30,832 nt of DNA from a virus. Of the stretch, positions 1 to 8,002 are shown one piece after another. Below the pieces are notes generated by a model. The model searched no databases, was not told the DNA's origin, and worked only from the letters and a program-made list of their open reading frames with translations. Every line of letters starts with the position of its first letter. Position 1 is the first letter of the stretch. Both the position numbers and the translations under genes were made by a program. Location of the stretch: the IMG/VR virus record IMGVR_UViG_3300020166_000077, positions 1 to 30,832 of that record; one strand, written 5' to 3'.

Positions 1-52
1 CACGTTCATTTTATGTTTGTTAATCTTACCCACCGCATGGGATGTCAACGAC

Positions 53-469
53 TCAATTATCTGTTTTCTCATTCTCTACAACCTCTGGTTCATCTGTATT
101 CATAGTGCGATAGTATATCACAACTTCCTTCAGTTGATTTATATATCGTTTTATTTCCTGCATGTTATATGCCATCAACTCATAATCACCTACCGACATT
201 GCAACAAAGACTAATTGTCCTTCGTGTCGTTTCGCAATATCTTCTAGAAAAGTGTCAATGTTCTTGTCACTGACCACATACCACCGAGGATCTTTGAGGT
301 CAATCTGTCTAGGCATTGGGGGATGGATAATAGGAACCTTTATCTCTACCGTCTTAATCTCTACTGGTATAGGTTCTGGTACTTTACCCCAGTTACCTAG
401 TGTTGTACAACCACTACTTATCAGTGTTATCAATAACAGCAGTGTCGTTTTCGATACTGTCGAATACAT
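53..469 (-). CDS. Small outer-membrane lipoprotein, probable o-spanin (Rz1-like)
   Basis: Predicted lipoprotein of 138 residues. A hydrophobic signal segment (about residues 8-18) ends in a lipobox, LISSGC, with the lipidated cysteine at 21. A proline-rich stretch follows (about 31-53, PEPIPVE and HPPMPRQ), then a helical C-terminal half. Its start lies 56 bases inside the preceding gene, which encodes a membrane-anchored coiled-coil protein; an overlapping inner-membrane/outer-lipoprotein pair is the classic Rz/Rz1 spanin layout that fuses the two membranes at lysis. The lysozyme gene lies further upstream at 11309. At 138 residues it is longer than lambda Rz1. The lipoprotein call is firm; the spanin role is inferred from layout. 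Confidence 0.7.
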   Translation of the reverse strand: MYSTVSKTTLLLLITLISSGCTTLGNWGKVPEPIPVEIKTVEIKVPIIHPPMPRQIDLKDPRWYVVSDKNIDTFLEDIAKRHEGQLVFVAMSVGDYELMAYNMQEIKRYINQLKEVVIYYRTMNTDEPEVVENEKTDN

Positions 470-809
470 CTTTAGTTCCTCGGTTGATTCTTGTTTCTAT
501 CAGAGTCGGTTTTGCAGCTGCAAGTCGTGATAGGTTATGTCGTGCAAAGATTGCAAGGTATCGTTTAGACTCTGCCTCAATCTCTGCATTACGAGAGGAC
601 ATCGCATTCAATGCTTCGGAAGTCTTCTGTAGGTTATTCTGTAACGCTTCTATCGTCTTTACTTGTTCTTGTTCACGTAACTCTTGTGCCGCAAGAAGTA
701 CCTGTTGTTGTACAACTTGACCCAACAAAGGTTTGTGTATGAACTGATAGAATCCTGCAAACGTGATACCCATACAAAGTATCACTCCTAATAATATTTT
801 ACTGAACAT
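414..809 (-). CDS. Inner-membrane coiled-coil protein, probable i-spanin (Rz-like)
   Basis: 131 residues with one N-terminal membrane segment (about 4-22) and then a long glutamine/glutamate/alanine-rich helix (about 30-85) that should form a coiled coil in the periplasm. This is the architecture of i-spanins. The gene overlaps the downstream lipoprotein by 56 bases in another frame and overlaps the upstream glycosyltransferase by 11 bases. A type II signal anchor plus coiled coil fits a partner that contacts the outer-membrane lipoprotein. No sequence signature beyond architecture was recognised, so the function rests on pairing and topology. Confidence 0.68.
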   Translation of the reverse strand: MFSKILLGVILCMGITFAGFYQFIHKPLLGQVVQQQVLLAAQELREQEQVKTIEALQNNLQKTSEALNAMSSRNAEIEAESKRYLAIFARHNLSRLAAAKPTLIETRINRGTKDVFDSIENDTAVIDNTDK

Positions 810-1515
810 CGTGCCACGCCTTCTTTATATACGGTAAGTATTCCAATTCGTGTGGTTTTGGTTTACCACCACAATCCACAATCTTACAACCACTTGGAAT
901 ATATTTAGGGAATATCCAATTACCCAAAACCTTACTACCAAGATGAAACTTCAGGTTGAGTTTGAGGTTTTGATTGAACTCTTCGTCCATATAGTAGATC
1001 TCAGAGTAACCGCCTGGTTTCCATTCTTCGAGTAGACGACCTGTCCATACTTGGTCACCCCCATCATAGTCAAACAGTCTCCAACTATCCAAGTTGAACA
1101 ACTCCCAAACTTCCTGCATCTTACCACTTTTCAGAACCATCATCGAAGAACTGAACTTGTTATTTTTCCAACCAATAGCATCGGATACACATGCGACCTT
1201 AACAACTTCACTCTCTAGGGCAAGGATTGCCTCTCGTATCTCGTCATCAAAGTTCTTTATCAATACAGTGTCAATATCAAGATAGACAGCATATCCATCA
1301 TAGAATGAATCATATGCTTTCATCTTATTCCACCAACCTTTACCTGCACCAAAAGGTGGTTCGATGGTATTTGCGATATCCGAAATCTCATCTGGTCGGT
1401 CGGTGATGCACCACGCCTCCACTTTGTAACCACTCAACTCTTTGAATCGAGTGATCAACTTACGTGCGTATACCATTGGGTATTGATCTGTACATACAGT
1501 AATTAAGTTAATCAT
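799..1515 (-). CDS. Glycosyltransferase, GT-A fold, GT8-like
   Basis: 238 residues from the chosen ATG. The N-terminus INLITVCTDQYP and the acidic motif YLDIDTVL (Asp80, Asp82) are typical of GT-A enzymes that bind a nucleotide sugar through a metal held by a DxD motif. The residues before it (GKGWWNKMKAYD) resemble the acceptor/donor loop of GT8-like proteins. An upstream in-frame start would add 16 residues, but the ATG at 1515 overlaps the stop of the preceding GT25 gene as ATGA, so it is preferred. Donor and acceptor are unknown. It is the last glycosyltransferase of the cassette before the lysis pair. Confidence 0.78.
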   Translation of the reverse strand: MINLITVCTDQYPMVYARKLITRFKELSGYKVEAWCITDRPDEISDIANTIEPPFGAGKGWWNKMKAYDSFYDGYAVYLDIDTVLIKNFDDEIREAILALESEVVKVACVSDAIGWKNNKFSSSMMVLKSGKMQEVWELFNLDSWRLFDYDGGDQVWTGRLLEEWKPGGYSEIYYMDEEFNQNLKLNLKFHLGSKVLGNWIFPKYIPSGCKIVDCGGKPKPHELEYLPYIKKAWHDVQ

Positions 1516-2165
1516 GCGTCTACCAAGTGTATCCCTTTTCCATAGTTGTGTTTTGCTAAACAACCCTGTTGATTCTGAATAGTACTGAAAGAATCATCGA
1601 CCACTACAGGCCATGGGTAATACTCTTCTAACCAAGGGAAGTTCATTATATTAAGATAGATGTCTGTGGGTCGAGAATAGTCAGAGACCTTTTCTAGAAA
1701 CTCTTCTGCACCAGAAGGTCTGACAATATAAGAGTGTGCACCCTTAAAGTAATCTGCCTGTACTAACGGAGACGTACCTAGTGTCATCGGTGTCTTAAAC
1801 TTACCGTAACTAGGTTGTCCAATTGTCACACACTTATGGAATCCAAACAATACCGGAACACGACCAGTGAATATTGCATCGTGTTCTAATATCATCACAT
1901 CTTGTTTGGTCTCGACTGAATACTTCCATAGTGACATATGTGAAAGGAAACACGCAAGTGCATTCTCGGTCTTGGAATAACCGCCCTGAAACATATGAAC
2001 CTGAAGACCCGCATCCTTGACCATAGACTCGAAGTCTGGATGTCTAGGTGTTACTGCATACCACTTCTCAACTTTGATACCGTATCGTTTGGCACTTGCA
2101 ATACACCTATCCGCAGCTTGTTGGGATAGGTGATTGTCTTCAATCGTAATAACGAAAGACTTCAC
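1512..2165 (-). CDS. Glycosyltransferase family 25-like protein
   Basis: 217 residues. The central block ACFLSHMSLWKY (71-82) followed by MILEHDAIF (91-99) is the GT25 (LPS glycosyltransferase) signature: a Ser-His in the first helix and an acidic metal-binding motif, here EHD (94-96) where many family members have EDD. A later KGAHSYIVRPSGAEEFL block matches the conserved A-Y-x-I-s-x-x-G-A segment. The start is GTG directly after the TAA of the GroES-like gene; no nearby ATG exists. It ends in an ATGA overlap with the next glycosyltransferase. Substrate unknown. Confidence 0.8.
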   Translation of the reverse strand: MKSFVITIEDNHLSQQAADRCIASAKRYGIKVEKWYAVTPRHPDFESMVKDAGLQVHMFQGGYSKTENALACFLSHMSLWKYSVETKQDVMILEHDAIFTGRVPVLFGFHKCVTIGQPSYGKFKTPMTLGTSPLVQADYFKGAHSYIVRPSGAEEFLEKVSDYSRPTDIYLNIMNFPWLEEYYPWPVVVDDSFSTIQNQQGCLAKHNYGKGIHLVDA

Positions 2166-2435
2166 TTATCCGTCCACTTTCAACCGGATAAATTCGTACT
2201 TAATAATCGCCATCTTCTTACCATCAATCTCTACTGGCATTGCTTCTGACCAATTACAATATACCTTATCACCTGCTGCAATCTCTTTCTTATTTGCAAC
2301 TTCTAGTCCCATCGCAACAACACGAGCAGGTTTATTACCTGTCGTAATATCTGCGGAAAGAATCAGTCCACCGGCAGTAGTTGTTTCTTTTGCATCATCT
2401 TCTGTCAATAAAACATTATCGTGTAAAACTTTCAT
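2166..2435 (-). CDS. groES: GroES-like co-chaperonin (Cpn10 family)
   Basis: 89 residues, close to the usual Cpn10 length. It carries the hallmarks of GroES: an N-terminal strand KVLHDNVLL, a mobile-loop sequence ETTTAGGLIL (17-26) that docks on GroEL, a central GxV-like strand (ARVVAMG), the GDKVYC segment and a C-terminal strand with E-F-I. It should cap host GroEL, as T4 gp31 does for folding the major capsid protein. It is unusual in lying between two GT25-like genes. Its ribosome site AAGGTG overlaps the stop codon of the gene before it, and the next gene starts at its own stop. Confidence 0.85.
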   Translation of the reverse strand: MKVLHDNVLLTEDDAKETTTAGGLILSADITTGNKPARVVAMGLEVANKKEIAAGDKVYCNWSEAMPVEIDGKKMAIIKYEFIRLKVDG

Positions 2436-2440
2436 TCAAA

Positions 2441-3154
2441 TCACCTTGTTGTTGTAGATACAGTTCCCTGCACCTTAGTATAATATGGATACACCACTCG
2501 TATCCAAGGAAATAATTCACGACACATATACGCATCGTTGGGCCACATTCCATATTCCTTGACCTTCTCAAGTAACATAGATGCGCCATCTGGTTCTATA
2601 TAGTATGCACTGTTACCTGCAATACCTTGGGGAGACATCTCGCCCGGATCGTTAATACGTGGTGCGGGTTGGACATCTGGTGTAGAAGCAACGATCTGGT
2701 GAAACAATCCTGCTCGTCTTGTCGCACCTCTAGGATCATTCAACCCAACCAGTTTATATCCTTCCACGTCACTGACATCAAACTTTCGAGTCATGAGGGC
2801 ATCCGATTCAAATATAATTATAGGTTCGTTGATAGTCAGACATAGATCCCATAGACGCATATGACTGATCGAACATGCCTCTTTTTTCTCTTGATTCGAT
2901 GCGAGATACGCAGTCTTCATTATACCAGTCCGCAAATCCATGTGGTTTTCCGAAGGATCTTTGGGCCAGTTCCATCTATAGTTAGAAGTATTGAAAGACG
3001 TGAACTCTCGTTCTAGGTGAGACTGTATCGTCTTCGGTACAGTTCCCTCGAAGATGTTCAGATCGATATCACTTTCGGTCTTGACGATACTCTCAGACAA
3101 CCTCTCAACTGACTTCTCTTGTCCATCAATTCTTATCACATATGCTTTAATCAT
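2441..3154 (-). CDS. Glycosyltransferase family 25-like protein
   Basis: 237 residues. The N-terminus IKAYVIRIDGQ plus the block ACSISHMRLWDLC (93-105) and IIIFESDAL (112-120) match the GT25 pattern, with ESD (116-118) in the place of the acidic metal-binding motif. A later NSAYYIEPDGASMLLEKV block matches the conserved family segment and aligns with the GT25 gene at 1512. The protein should transfer a sugar from a nucleotide donor; donor and acceptor are unknown. The ATG overlaps the stop of the methyltransferase gene as ATGA, which suggests coupled translation. Confidence 0.78.
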   Translation of the reverse strand: MIKAYVIRIDGQEKSVERLSESIVKTESDIDLNIFEGTVPKTIQSHLEREFTSFNTSNYRWNWPKDPSENHMDLRTGIMKTAYLASNQEKKEACSISHMRLWDLCLTINEPIIIFESDALMTRKFDVSDVEGYKLVGLNDPRGATRRAGLFHQIVASTPDVQPAPRINDPGEMSPQGIAGNSAYYIEPDGASMLLEKVKEYGMWPNDAYMCRELFPWIRVVYPYYTKVQGTVSTTTR

Positions 3155-3720
3155 TTTCTTTTACACACCACTACTCTACTTGAACCATGTTTAGCTGTCA
3201 CGGTGAAGGCGACAACCTCTTCGAATCCTAAGTCATCTATAATCCCCAGAAACTCACCTTTACTTATCTGTAGGGGATCCATGCGAGATGAAACATTGTT
3301 GTCCCCAACCATCAACTCCACACAAAGAATACCTTCCTCGGTCAGTTGATCTGTCCATGTCTTCAAACACTTTTCTGGATAGTAAGAATGATCGAATGAG
3401 TTAGAGTACAATATATCAAACTTACCAACCCACTCTTCCTTTCTTTCATGAAAATCCCACTCAAACATATTAGAAAATTCATTCGCTGTCGGAGATATGT
3501 CGGTTCCTGTCACAGTCGCATCAGGGAAATACTTAATAAACCATTCAACTTCTCTACCATTACGTGCACCGTGACACAATATATTCTTACTGTTGGGGTA
3601 CATCTCGCACACCTTTTCAACAGTACTTTCACTACACCAGACAGCGTGTAACTTTTGTTTGTTCGCTGCTATCTGTAGTTTTCGATACTCTTCGTAATTT
3701 TCATAATCATACAACTTCAT
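3151..3720 (-). CDS. Class I SAM-dependent methyltransferase
   Basis: 189 residues with a Rossmann-type methyltransferase core. Motif I is a variant, ILCHGARNGREVEW (47-60); the end of the second strand carries the acidic residue in GTDIS; FDILYSNSFDH corresponds to the strand-4 motif and EEGILCVEL to strand 5. The glycine-rich loop (HGARNG) is less canonical than ExGxGxG but in the right place. It sits between two glycosyltransferase genes and overlaps both (ATGA junctions), so an O-methyltransferase acting on a sugar is a reasonable guess. Substrate unknown. Confidence 0.75.
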   Translation of the reverse strand: MKLYDYENYEEYRKLQIAANKQKLHAVWCSESTVEKVCEMYPNSKNILCHGARNGREVEWFIKYFPDATVTGTDISPTANEFSNMFEWDFHERKEEWVGKFDILYSNSFDHSYYPEKCLKTWTDQLTEEGILCVELMVGDNNVSSRMDPLQISKGEFLGIIDDLGFEEVVAFTVTAKHGSSRVVVCKRK

Positions 3721-4511
3721 ATCTTCTTCATCAACTCTTCTACGTTCTCACCTTGATTTGGTAACAAGTCTTTTAGAAAGAAGTGTACAAAGTGACAATC
3801 TTCAATCTTAGTGTTTGCACCATATAAACCATTCCACACATGACTCATCTTCTTGGTGGGTACATCATACTTCTTAATAAAGTAGTTGAGTAAAGTCTGG
3901 TCAGTTGACCACTTCCATGGCCCCAATCCATCAACAAAGTCCTTGAACTCCATACGAGTAATAAACTGTTTTGCGGTCTGACCATTCAAGTATGGTTTGA
4001 AGTTCTTACAGTTTAACACAATCATACCCATGTTGGCAAACTCATATCCAAGTGAGTTGGGAAAGAAATTTGCTACGTTGTAGTTTTGCAATTGTTCGTA
4101 CTGCATACGAGAGTAGTTTTGAATCTTCTGTTTGTACTTGTCGGTGATAGGCATCTCACGTTCAATCACTGCACCGAATGCATCCTCTGTACCAAAGTCT
4201 TCGAAGATGTTTGGTGCGTCTGGTCGAATGTAGATGTCTGCATCAATGATTGCAATCTGGTCATACTCATCAAGTAAGTCAAATGCATTCTCTTTCTCAT
4301 AGATAGGTAGAAACCCACCATGTTTCTGCCAACTCTCGGTACTACGGTTACTTGTGAAAGGGTCTGGTTTGACCTTGAGGATAGGTGTACGTTGAATACG
4401 ATGTTCGACACCATGACGGGTTGCGTACTCTGCAACACTTTCGATACATTTCGCATACAACTTAGAATCTATCTGTTTTCCCAGACAAACCTGATATATC
4501 AGTCTTTTCAC
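3717..4511 (-). CDS. Glycosyltransferase, GT-A fold, GT8-like
   Basis: 264 residues. The motif IAIIDADIYIRP (87-98) contains the DxD metal site (Asp90, Asp92) of GT-A glycosyltransferases. ENAFDLLDEYDQ before it and FANMGMIVLNC after it match the GT8-like pattern in which the second block forms the donor pocket. HVWNGLYG and HFVHFF near the C-terminus resemble the conserved His region of GT8. The start is GTG, overlapping the stop of the preceding 62-residue gene as GTGA. Substrate unknown. Confidence 0.78.
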   Translation of the reverse strand: MKRLIYQVCLGKQIDSKLYAKCIESVAEYATRHGVEHRIQRTPILKVKPDPFTSNRSTESWQKHGGFLPIYEKENAFDLLDEYDQIAIIDADIYIRPDAPNIFEDFGTEDAFGAVIEREMPITDKYKQKIQNYSRMQYEQLQNYNVANFFPNSLGYEFANMGMIVLNCKNFKPYLNGQTAKQFITRMEFKDFVDGLGPWKWSTDQTLLNYFIKKYDVPTKKMSHVWNGLYGANTKIEDCHFVHFFLKDLLPNQGENVEELMKKI

Positions 4512-4696
4512 AACTCATCCTCATATGCCAACATGGACACAATGGATGACCTTATAATGGCTTCGATTCGTTCATTGAGAGTATCATAGAATATGAACAT
4601 CTCAGAATCTTTGCGTTTATTATAGTCGTCCATTGGGTACCCAGTCAAGGTGAGTTCTGCGCCAGTACGATAGTGTTTGAATGTTATGTTATACAT
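4508..4696 (-). CDS. Hypothetical protein, 62 residues
   Basis: Small protein without a recognised family. It starts at an ATG three bases after the stop of the upstream glycosyltransferase and its stop overlaps the GTG of the next one, so the operon layout supports it as a real gene. An N-terminal beta-like stretch (YNITFKHYRTGAELTLTGYP) is followed by an acidic amphipathic helix. No cysteines, signal or membrane segment. Confidence 0.65.
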   Translation of the reverse strand: MYNITFKHYRTGAELTLTGYPMDDYNKRKDSEMFIFYDTLNERIEAIIRSSIVSMLAYEDEL

Positions 4697-4699
4697 TGT

Positions 4700-5317
4700 C
4701 TAACTCTTGTTATGTTTGGTCGTAAATCCGACAGAATAATCTTTTATATGTGAACACTTGTCATAATGAAAGTATCCATGCGCCTTACACACTTCCCAGA
4801 TCCAACCATCAGAGTTGACTCTAATACGATCCTCGCTTATTCTTATTAACACCTTTGCAACATCTGGTGTTATATAATATGCACCACCCGCAAGAGATGT
4901 ACGTCTCTCCTTGTGTATGTCTGGAGGATCATGAGCCAAACACGCCATAGGTTTAGTGTATATTGAAGGTTGAATATTCATAACCAATTCAATATCATGT
5001 TCACACACTATCATAGGAGTGTCAGTATCAATACATTTTTTCCAAAGATAGTAATGACCGTACCACACACACTTTTCAGAGACAGTGAACATTACACCAT
5101 CCGGAGTGCTTTTACTATGTTTGTTCCCAAAGAGCAAATCAAAATGATCTTTGTAAGTCTCGGGTGTAACACCTTCGAAAAAATTAACATCGAACCCAGC
5201 TTTCAACCAAGAAGGTAATGCAAGTTTTCTATAGTAATCGGAGATGGGATTCCCACTCATCACGATCATCCATACCGGTGGTTTAGAGTCATTCAAACTA
5301 AACGTTCCTATAATCAT
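4700..5317 (-). CDS. Glycosyltransferase family 25-like protein
   Basis: About 205 residues from the first ATG. The block CVWYGHYYLWKKC followed by PMIVCEHDIEL parallels the SH..LW and EHD motifs of the two GT25-like genes nearby, and SLAGGAYYITPDVAKVLI matches their later conserved segment. The first helix has GH in the place of the usual SH, a divergence worth noting. The start is uncertain: no candidate has a good ribosome site, and an ATG at 5269 would give a protein beginning MIVMSGN. The gene overlaps the end of the radical SAM gene by up to 20 bases. Confidence 0.7.
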   Translation of the reverse strand: MIIGTFSLNDSKPPVWMIVMSGNPISDYYRKLALPSWLKAGFDVNFFEGVTPETYKDHFDLLFGNKHSKSTPDGVMFTVSEKCVWYGHYYLWKKCIDTDTPMIVCEHDIELVMNIQPSIYTKPMACLAHDPPDIHKERRTSLAGGAYYITPDVAKVLIRISEDRIRVNSDGWIWEVCKAHGYFHYDKCSHIKDYSVGFTTKHNKS

Positions 5318-6305
5318 TAAGATCGAAAGAAGTTCCAATCATTTTCATTTCTGATCTTGAGTTATTAGTATACACCAATGTCTCCGGAGTGTCAAGTAGA
5401 AAATCACAATCTCTACAATAATCCGTGTATTCTCCAGTTCTATGAGACTCGCGTAGTGCAGAGTACTCTTCACCTCGAATAATTTCTTCTATCGTATTGA
5501 CGGATGTATGTCCGAGAACTGCTTCTTCATCCCGACCAAGTACTTGACAGCACGGATGAACTGCACCCCGATGACCATCCACCCCACCAGCACGGATAAC
5601 AACGTCAGGAGAAAAAGGACGACCACAAGTTTTGACATTACCAGTTCTAGCATTTGTTTCACCTATATCATATGCACCAGACCAGTTGTGCATTTTCCAG
5701 ATCTCGGTCTTACAACCAAGTTCTTCTACTAAGGCCTTGTACTGTTCTAGTTCTTGTTCAATATTATTATTGTCTGTAATCAGGTGGTATGTCTCCACAA
5801 CACAATCCGACCCAGACTCCTTTACATAATCCATCATTTCTTTTACATGTTTCTTGATCAACTCATAATTACTACCCCGAGTGTTATTCATCCACTCTTG
5901 ATACTTCTCTGGTGTAGAACCAACAAAAGAGAATCGGAAGAAGTCCAATCCTGCGTCCACACAGTCCTTCATGAATTGACCATGCATACGAAAACCATTA
6001 GAGAAGATGACTGCTTTTGCATCATACCTCTTAACGATTTTTATATATTCTGGTAGGTTACGATTCATGGTTGCTTCACCCGAACCATCTAGGTTGACAA
6101 CATTCAGTCCATGTCGTGCACAGTCTTGAACATTATCTTCGAACTCGATCAGTGACATCTTGGTTAAGAAACCTTTGTGTCTACCTCCGGTACGTTTATC
6201 TTGAGGACACATTGTGCAATCAAAATTACAGCCGCCCTGTACTTCAATTACCGCTCTGTCTATGTTTATTTCTTTCACTGAAAAATCCTCTCGCTTTAGT
6301 TTCAT
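5298..6305 (-). CDS. Radical SAM enzyme with SPASM-like C-terminal cysteines
   Basis: 335 residues. CNFDCTMC (Cys26, Cys30, Cys33) is the CxxxCxxC motif that binds the 4Fe-4S cluster used to cleave SAM. LDGSGEATMN corresponds to the GGE-like SAM-binding strand. In the C-terminal third, TCGRPFSP, HPCCQV and CRDCDF supply cysteines in the manner of SPASM/twitch domains that hold auxiliary Fe-S clusters. The enzyme should carry out a radical reaction such as oxidation, epimerisation or C-C bond formation, but the substrate is not evident. It lies inside the glycosyltransferase cassette, so a sugar or sugar-linked substrate is plausible; peptide substrates are also common in this family. Confidence 0.85.
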   Translation of the reverse strand: MKLKREDFSVKEINIDRAVIEVQGGCNFDCTMCPQDKRTGGRHKGFLTKMSLIEFEDNVQDCARHGLNVVNLDGSGEATMNRNLPEYIKIVKRYDAKAVIFSNGFRMHGQFMKDCVDAGLDFFRFSFVGSTPEKYQEWMNNTRGSNYELIKKHVKEMMDYVKESGSDCVVETYHLITDNNNIEQELEQYKALVEELGCKTEIWKMHNWSGAYDIGETNARTGNVKTCGRPFSPDVVIRAGGVDGHRGAVHPCCQVLGRDEEAVLGHTSVNTIEEIIRGEEYSALRESHRTGEYTDYCRDCDFLLDTPETLVYTNNSRSEMKMIGTSFDLNDYRNV

Positions 6306-7134
6306 GTTCTATTGCTTTTCTCTTGGTGTTACCTAACATCTCAGGGATATTATTCACCCACCAAAATATATTCATTTCTTCATTTTCATCGTGTGTAGTT
6401 CGTACACAATGAGGCGTATGATAACGTGTTATACCCTCATTACTTATAACTATCGTAGGTCTATATAAGTTACGAGCAATGTAATGCCACATACCATCAT
6501 AACATATGACTTGACGACACGTAGAGATATGATAGAGTGCTTCCGAAACAGGAGTTCTATAGGTCAATTCTGTTATATGTAATCCCGCCGCAACCAACTG
6601 ATTTATTATAACATCCCATTTGTCATTTGTCAACTGTCTTTTCCATGTTTTTGGAGTTTCTGCATTAAACAGCGGTCTCCATATAACAATCTTATTATTG
6701 TCAACTTTTCGGAATGCATCCTTCCGGAATATCCAATCACTGTTGGGAATATCTCCTCCTACCTCATCCGAATACTTTCCACTCTGAAACCAAAACCTAT
6801 TCTTCTTGGGTCGGTTTATGGCCATGACTCTGAGACTACCATCGTCCTCTCTGGTAACATCATCGTTATATCTCCAATCACTGTAACGTGTCCGTTCATT
6901 ATACACGTGTATGACCGTCACATCATCCTTTCTATGATAGAAGTTATGGATGTACTCTAGTCTCTCTATGATTGTTTCTGGATCTTCGAAGTGGTGTAGA
7001 TGGTCTTCTTCATGTTCCCAATGAAACTCTAAAGTAACTTTCTTGTTTTCTTTGTAAGAAAAGTTATGGGCACAATTAAGTGCCCACATGAAATCACCAA
7101 CTCCTGGCGTACCTCGCCAAGTAATAAGTTCCAT
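6244..7134 (-). CDS. Putative GT-B (GT9-like) glycosyltransferase
   Basis: 296 residues. The N-terminus ITWRGTPGVGDFMWAL resembles the glycine loop of heptosyltransferase/GT9-type GT-B enzymes. The C-terminal part, EALYHISTCRQVICYDGMWHYIARNLYRPTIVIS, matches the region where GT9 proteins have a donor-site D/G-x-x-H-x-A-x-x-x-x-x-P-T-I-x-x pattern. The match is partial, so another GT-B-like role is possible. Its last 62 bases overlap the start of the radical SAM gene, a long overlap. Its start overlaps the stop of the EF-hand gene as TAATG. Confidence 0.55.
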   Translation of the reverse strand: MELITWRGTPGVGDFMWALNCAHNFSYKENKKVTLEFHWEHEEDHLHHFEDPETIIERLEYIHNFYHRKDDVTVIHVYNERTRYSDWRYNDDVTREDDGSLRVMAINRPKKNRFWFQSGKYSDEVGGDIPNSDWIFRKDAFRKVDNNKIVIWRPLFNAETPKTWKRQLTNDKWDVIINQLVAAGLHITELTYRTPVSEALYHISTCRQVICYDGMWHYIARNLYRPTIVISNEGITRYHTPHCVRTTHDENEEMNIFWWVNNIPEMLGNTKRKAIEHETKARGFFSERNKHRQSGN

Positions 7135-7487
7135 TACTTATTCTTGTTACCGACTGCTTCCTTCGCATAGAACGCTGCAACAATCGCGGCAACAGATACA
7201 AAGTAAGTAGGTGCCATAGAACCTAACGTATTTGCTGCTTGGTCTAATCCTATCAAGGATGCCAGTACTACAGCGAAGGGATAAAGTAACATTCCGCCAA
7301 GTGCAAACCATGCCATGTTACGTTGTGCATCACGCATTGCATCTGCGTCTTCAAGTTCCTTTCGTTTGAACTCTAAGTGCATCTGTAGTTCTTGTTCGGT
7401 AATGTGACCATCACCGTCCGCATCAGCTCCCGCTAAAAACCCATCACTGTCTGCGGTAAGTTGTACCTTCTTTTTTTCTTCTGACAT
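7134..7487 (-). CDS. EF-hand membrane protein with two transmembrane helices
   Basis: 117 residues. Residues 22-33 (DADGDGHITEQE) are a complete 12-residue EF-hand loop with calcium ligands at positions 1, 3, 5, 7, 9 and 12. A charged helix follows (about 33-56), then two hydrophobic segments (about 58-78 and 88-110) and a lysine-rich tail. The two-helix topology is compatible with a holin or pore-like protein, but no holin family was recognised. Ribosome site GGAG lies 7-8 bases before the ATG. The calcium-binding call is direct from sequence; the role is unknown. Confidence 0.8.
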   Translation of the reverse strand: MSEEKKKVQLTADSDGFLAGADADGDGHITEQELQMHLEFKRKELEDADAMRDAQRNMAWFALGGMLLYPFAVVLASLIGLDQAANTLGSMAPTYFVSVAAIVAAFYAKEAVGNKNK

Positions 7488-7501
7488 TTTATTCTCCTAG
7501 T

Positions 7502-8002
7502 TTAATGTTCGTGTAATTCACTACCATGTATGTCCCAATTAAAACCGATAACAAGTTTCTTACTATCGGTTATCATAGGACTTCTGTGGGGTAACATCGA
7601 AGGGAATACTACAAGATCCCCTTCTTCCAAATCTATTGGTGTTCCTAATAATTGTGTTCCGTTTTCCGGATCTTCTAATACTACTTGAAGGACACCGGAC
7701 ATGTTCGCACCTTCATGGGTGTGCCAGTTGAAGTCTGCACCATGTTCACTATATTCTGCAAACCACATATTACCTATGCGTATGTCGGTACACTTCCAAC
7801 TAGACATGTAGTCCTCTAGACTTGACCGCACAGCATTCTCGAATACTTCCCAATACAAAGGTTTTGCATCAACCTTGTAATCAGAATGAGACATGTTAGC
7901 ATATTCACATACGTTGTTATCTTTTATCATTTCGATAGCAAGTAATATCTTGTCCTGAACACTTTCCCAATCATCAATTTTATATTTGCGTATATACTGC
8001 AT
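7502..8002 (-). CDS. 2OG-Fe(II) oxygenase-like protein
   Basis: 166 residues. NWHTHEGANMSGVLQV (His94, His96) and the later GDLVVFPSMLPHRSP (His139) followed by KLVIGFNWD match the double-stranded beta-helix iron site of the TIGR02466/2OG-FeII_Oxy_5 type. A hydroxylase acting with 2-oxoglutarate is expected. A longer reading from 8035 exists, but the ATG at 8002 overlaps the stop of the carbamoyltransferase gene as TAATG and has GGAG upstream, so it is preferred. A second, related oxygenase is encoded at 21737. The substrate may be a sugar, lipid or nucleobase; nothing in the sequence decides. Confidence 0.78.
   Translation of the reverse strand: MQYIRKYKIDDWESVQDKILLAIEMIKDNNVCEYANMSHSDYKVDAKPLYWEVFENAVRSSLEDYMSSWKCTDIRIGNMWFAEYSEHGADFNWHTHEGANMSGVLQVVLEDPENGTQLLGTPIDLEEGDLVVFPSMLPHRSPMITDSKKLVIGFNWDIHGSELHEH

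Noticed and set aside
20-48. TTGACA with a weak GATTAA at 17 bases near the left edge, before a possible ATG at 9
   Set aside because: Poor -10, and only three codons of a following gene are visible, so no promoter or gene could be supported.
1515-1563. Longer N-terminus for the glycosyltransferase at 799
   Set aside because: The ATG at 1515 overlaps the previous stop as ATGA and starts with a typical GT sequence.
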